This document shows positions 63,932 to 64,000 of a stretch of DNA of 64,000 nt, one piece after another. How positions within the stretch are numbered: the stretch's first letter is position 1; each line of letters begins with the position of its first letter. Both the position numbers and the translations under genes were made by a program. This DNA comes from Gemmatimonas aurantiaca T-27 (GTDB lineage Bacteria > Gemmatimonadota > Gemmatimonadetes > Gemmatimonadales > Gemmatimonadaceae), in NCBI RefSeq assembly GCF_000010305.1, contig NC_012489.1, positions 4,471,646 through 4,535,645 of the forward strand. The letters are read 5' to 3'. The notes under the pieces are model-generated. The model was not told where the DNA came from, made no database searches, and saw only the letters and a program-made list of their open reading frames with translations.

Positions 63932-64000
63932 CGTCTGTGGTCCACCATCACGGTAGACCACATCAGGTGCCCAAGGCTCAATACTTGTAGTGGCTCGCCT

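Noticed and set aside
63978-64000. End of a possible minus-strand gene (SHYKY then stop)
   Set aside because: Only 20 coding bases are visible, so no gene can be supported.

Overview
This 64 kb window is a single-copy chromosomal stretch of a GC-rich (by eye about 64-65%) Gram-negative bacterium. It has densely packed genes and no phage, IS, tRNA, rRNA or CRISPR signal. SusC/SusD and other TonB-linked outer-membrane proteins, Ser/Thr kinases with TPR or PEGA tails, an ECF sigma factor coupled to a kinase, a PEP-CTERM protein, BNR/sortilin-type proteins and many TTG/GTG starts together suggest Gemmatimonadota (Gemmatimonas-like). That assignment rests on gene content, not on a marker gene.

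Layout. 1-5.6 kb: a truncated S41-type lipoprotein protease, an AlaX-like tRNA-editing protein, an outer-membrane barrel, a DinB protein and transketolase. 5.6-14.6 kb: a SusD/SusC pair, an N-acyl-D-amino-acid deacylase, an ornithine cyclodeaminase-like ketimine reductase and a divergent FAD amino-acid oxidoreductase, readable as uptake and breakdown of modified amino acids or peptides. 14.6-28 kb: a long inverted repeat, a PEP-CTERM protein, an MFS transporter, a rhomboid protease, an HDOD-GAF regulator, RidA, a large BNR-repeat protein, a START-domain/iron-sulfur fusion, MsrA/MsrB with an NlpE-like lipoprotein, and the AMPylase SelO. 28-34.4 kb: a molybdenum hydroxylase pair translationally coupled to a DUF1080 hydrolase, then small membrane proteins and a barrel protein.

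34.6-40.7 kb is a Ser/Thr phosphorylation operon: an FHA-membrane-trypsin-like protease, a kinase with a PEGA domain, a PP2C phosphatase and a second kinase. 40.8-45.3 kb is a coupled operon of a giant Ig-like metzincin protease, a DUF6438 lipoprotein and a small Lys/Ala-rich exported protein. 45.4-49.3 kb holds an ECF sigma factor overlapping a TPR kinase, followed by a PP2C-fold protein that has lost every metal-binding residue.

49.5-53.1 kb: a UvrC-half nuclease and an OmpR-type two-component pair. 53.1-55.3 kb is an aromatic amino acid control region: DAHP synthase and chorismate mutase lie behind a 30-codon leader peptide with a Phe-Tyr-Tyr run and a hairpin with a U-rich tail, and prephenate dehydratase is divergent. 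The leader's apparent promoter would start the transcript on the leader ATG itself. This is the most interesting regulatory element seen. 55.4-64 kb: an M28 peptidase, HemN, HemJ, a DUF3108-like exported protein and a TonB-type receptor with an unusual C-terminal helical extension.
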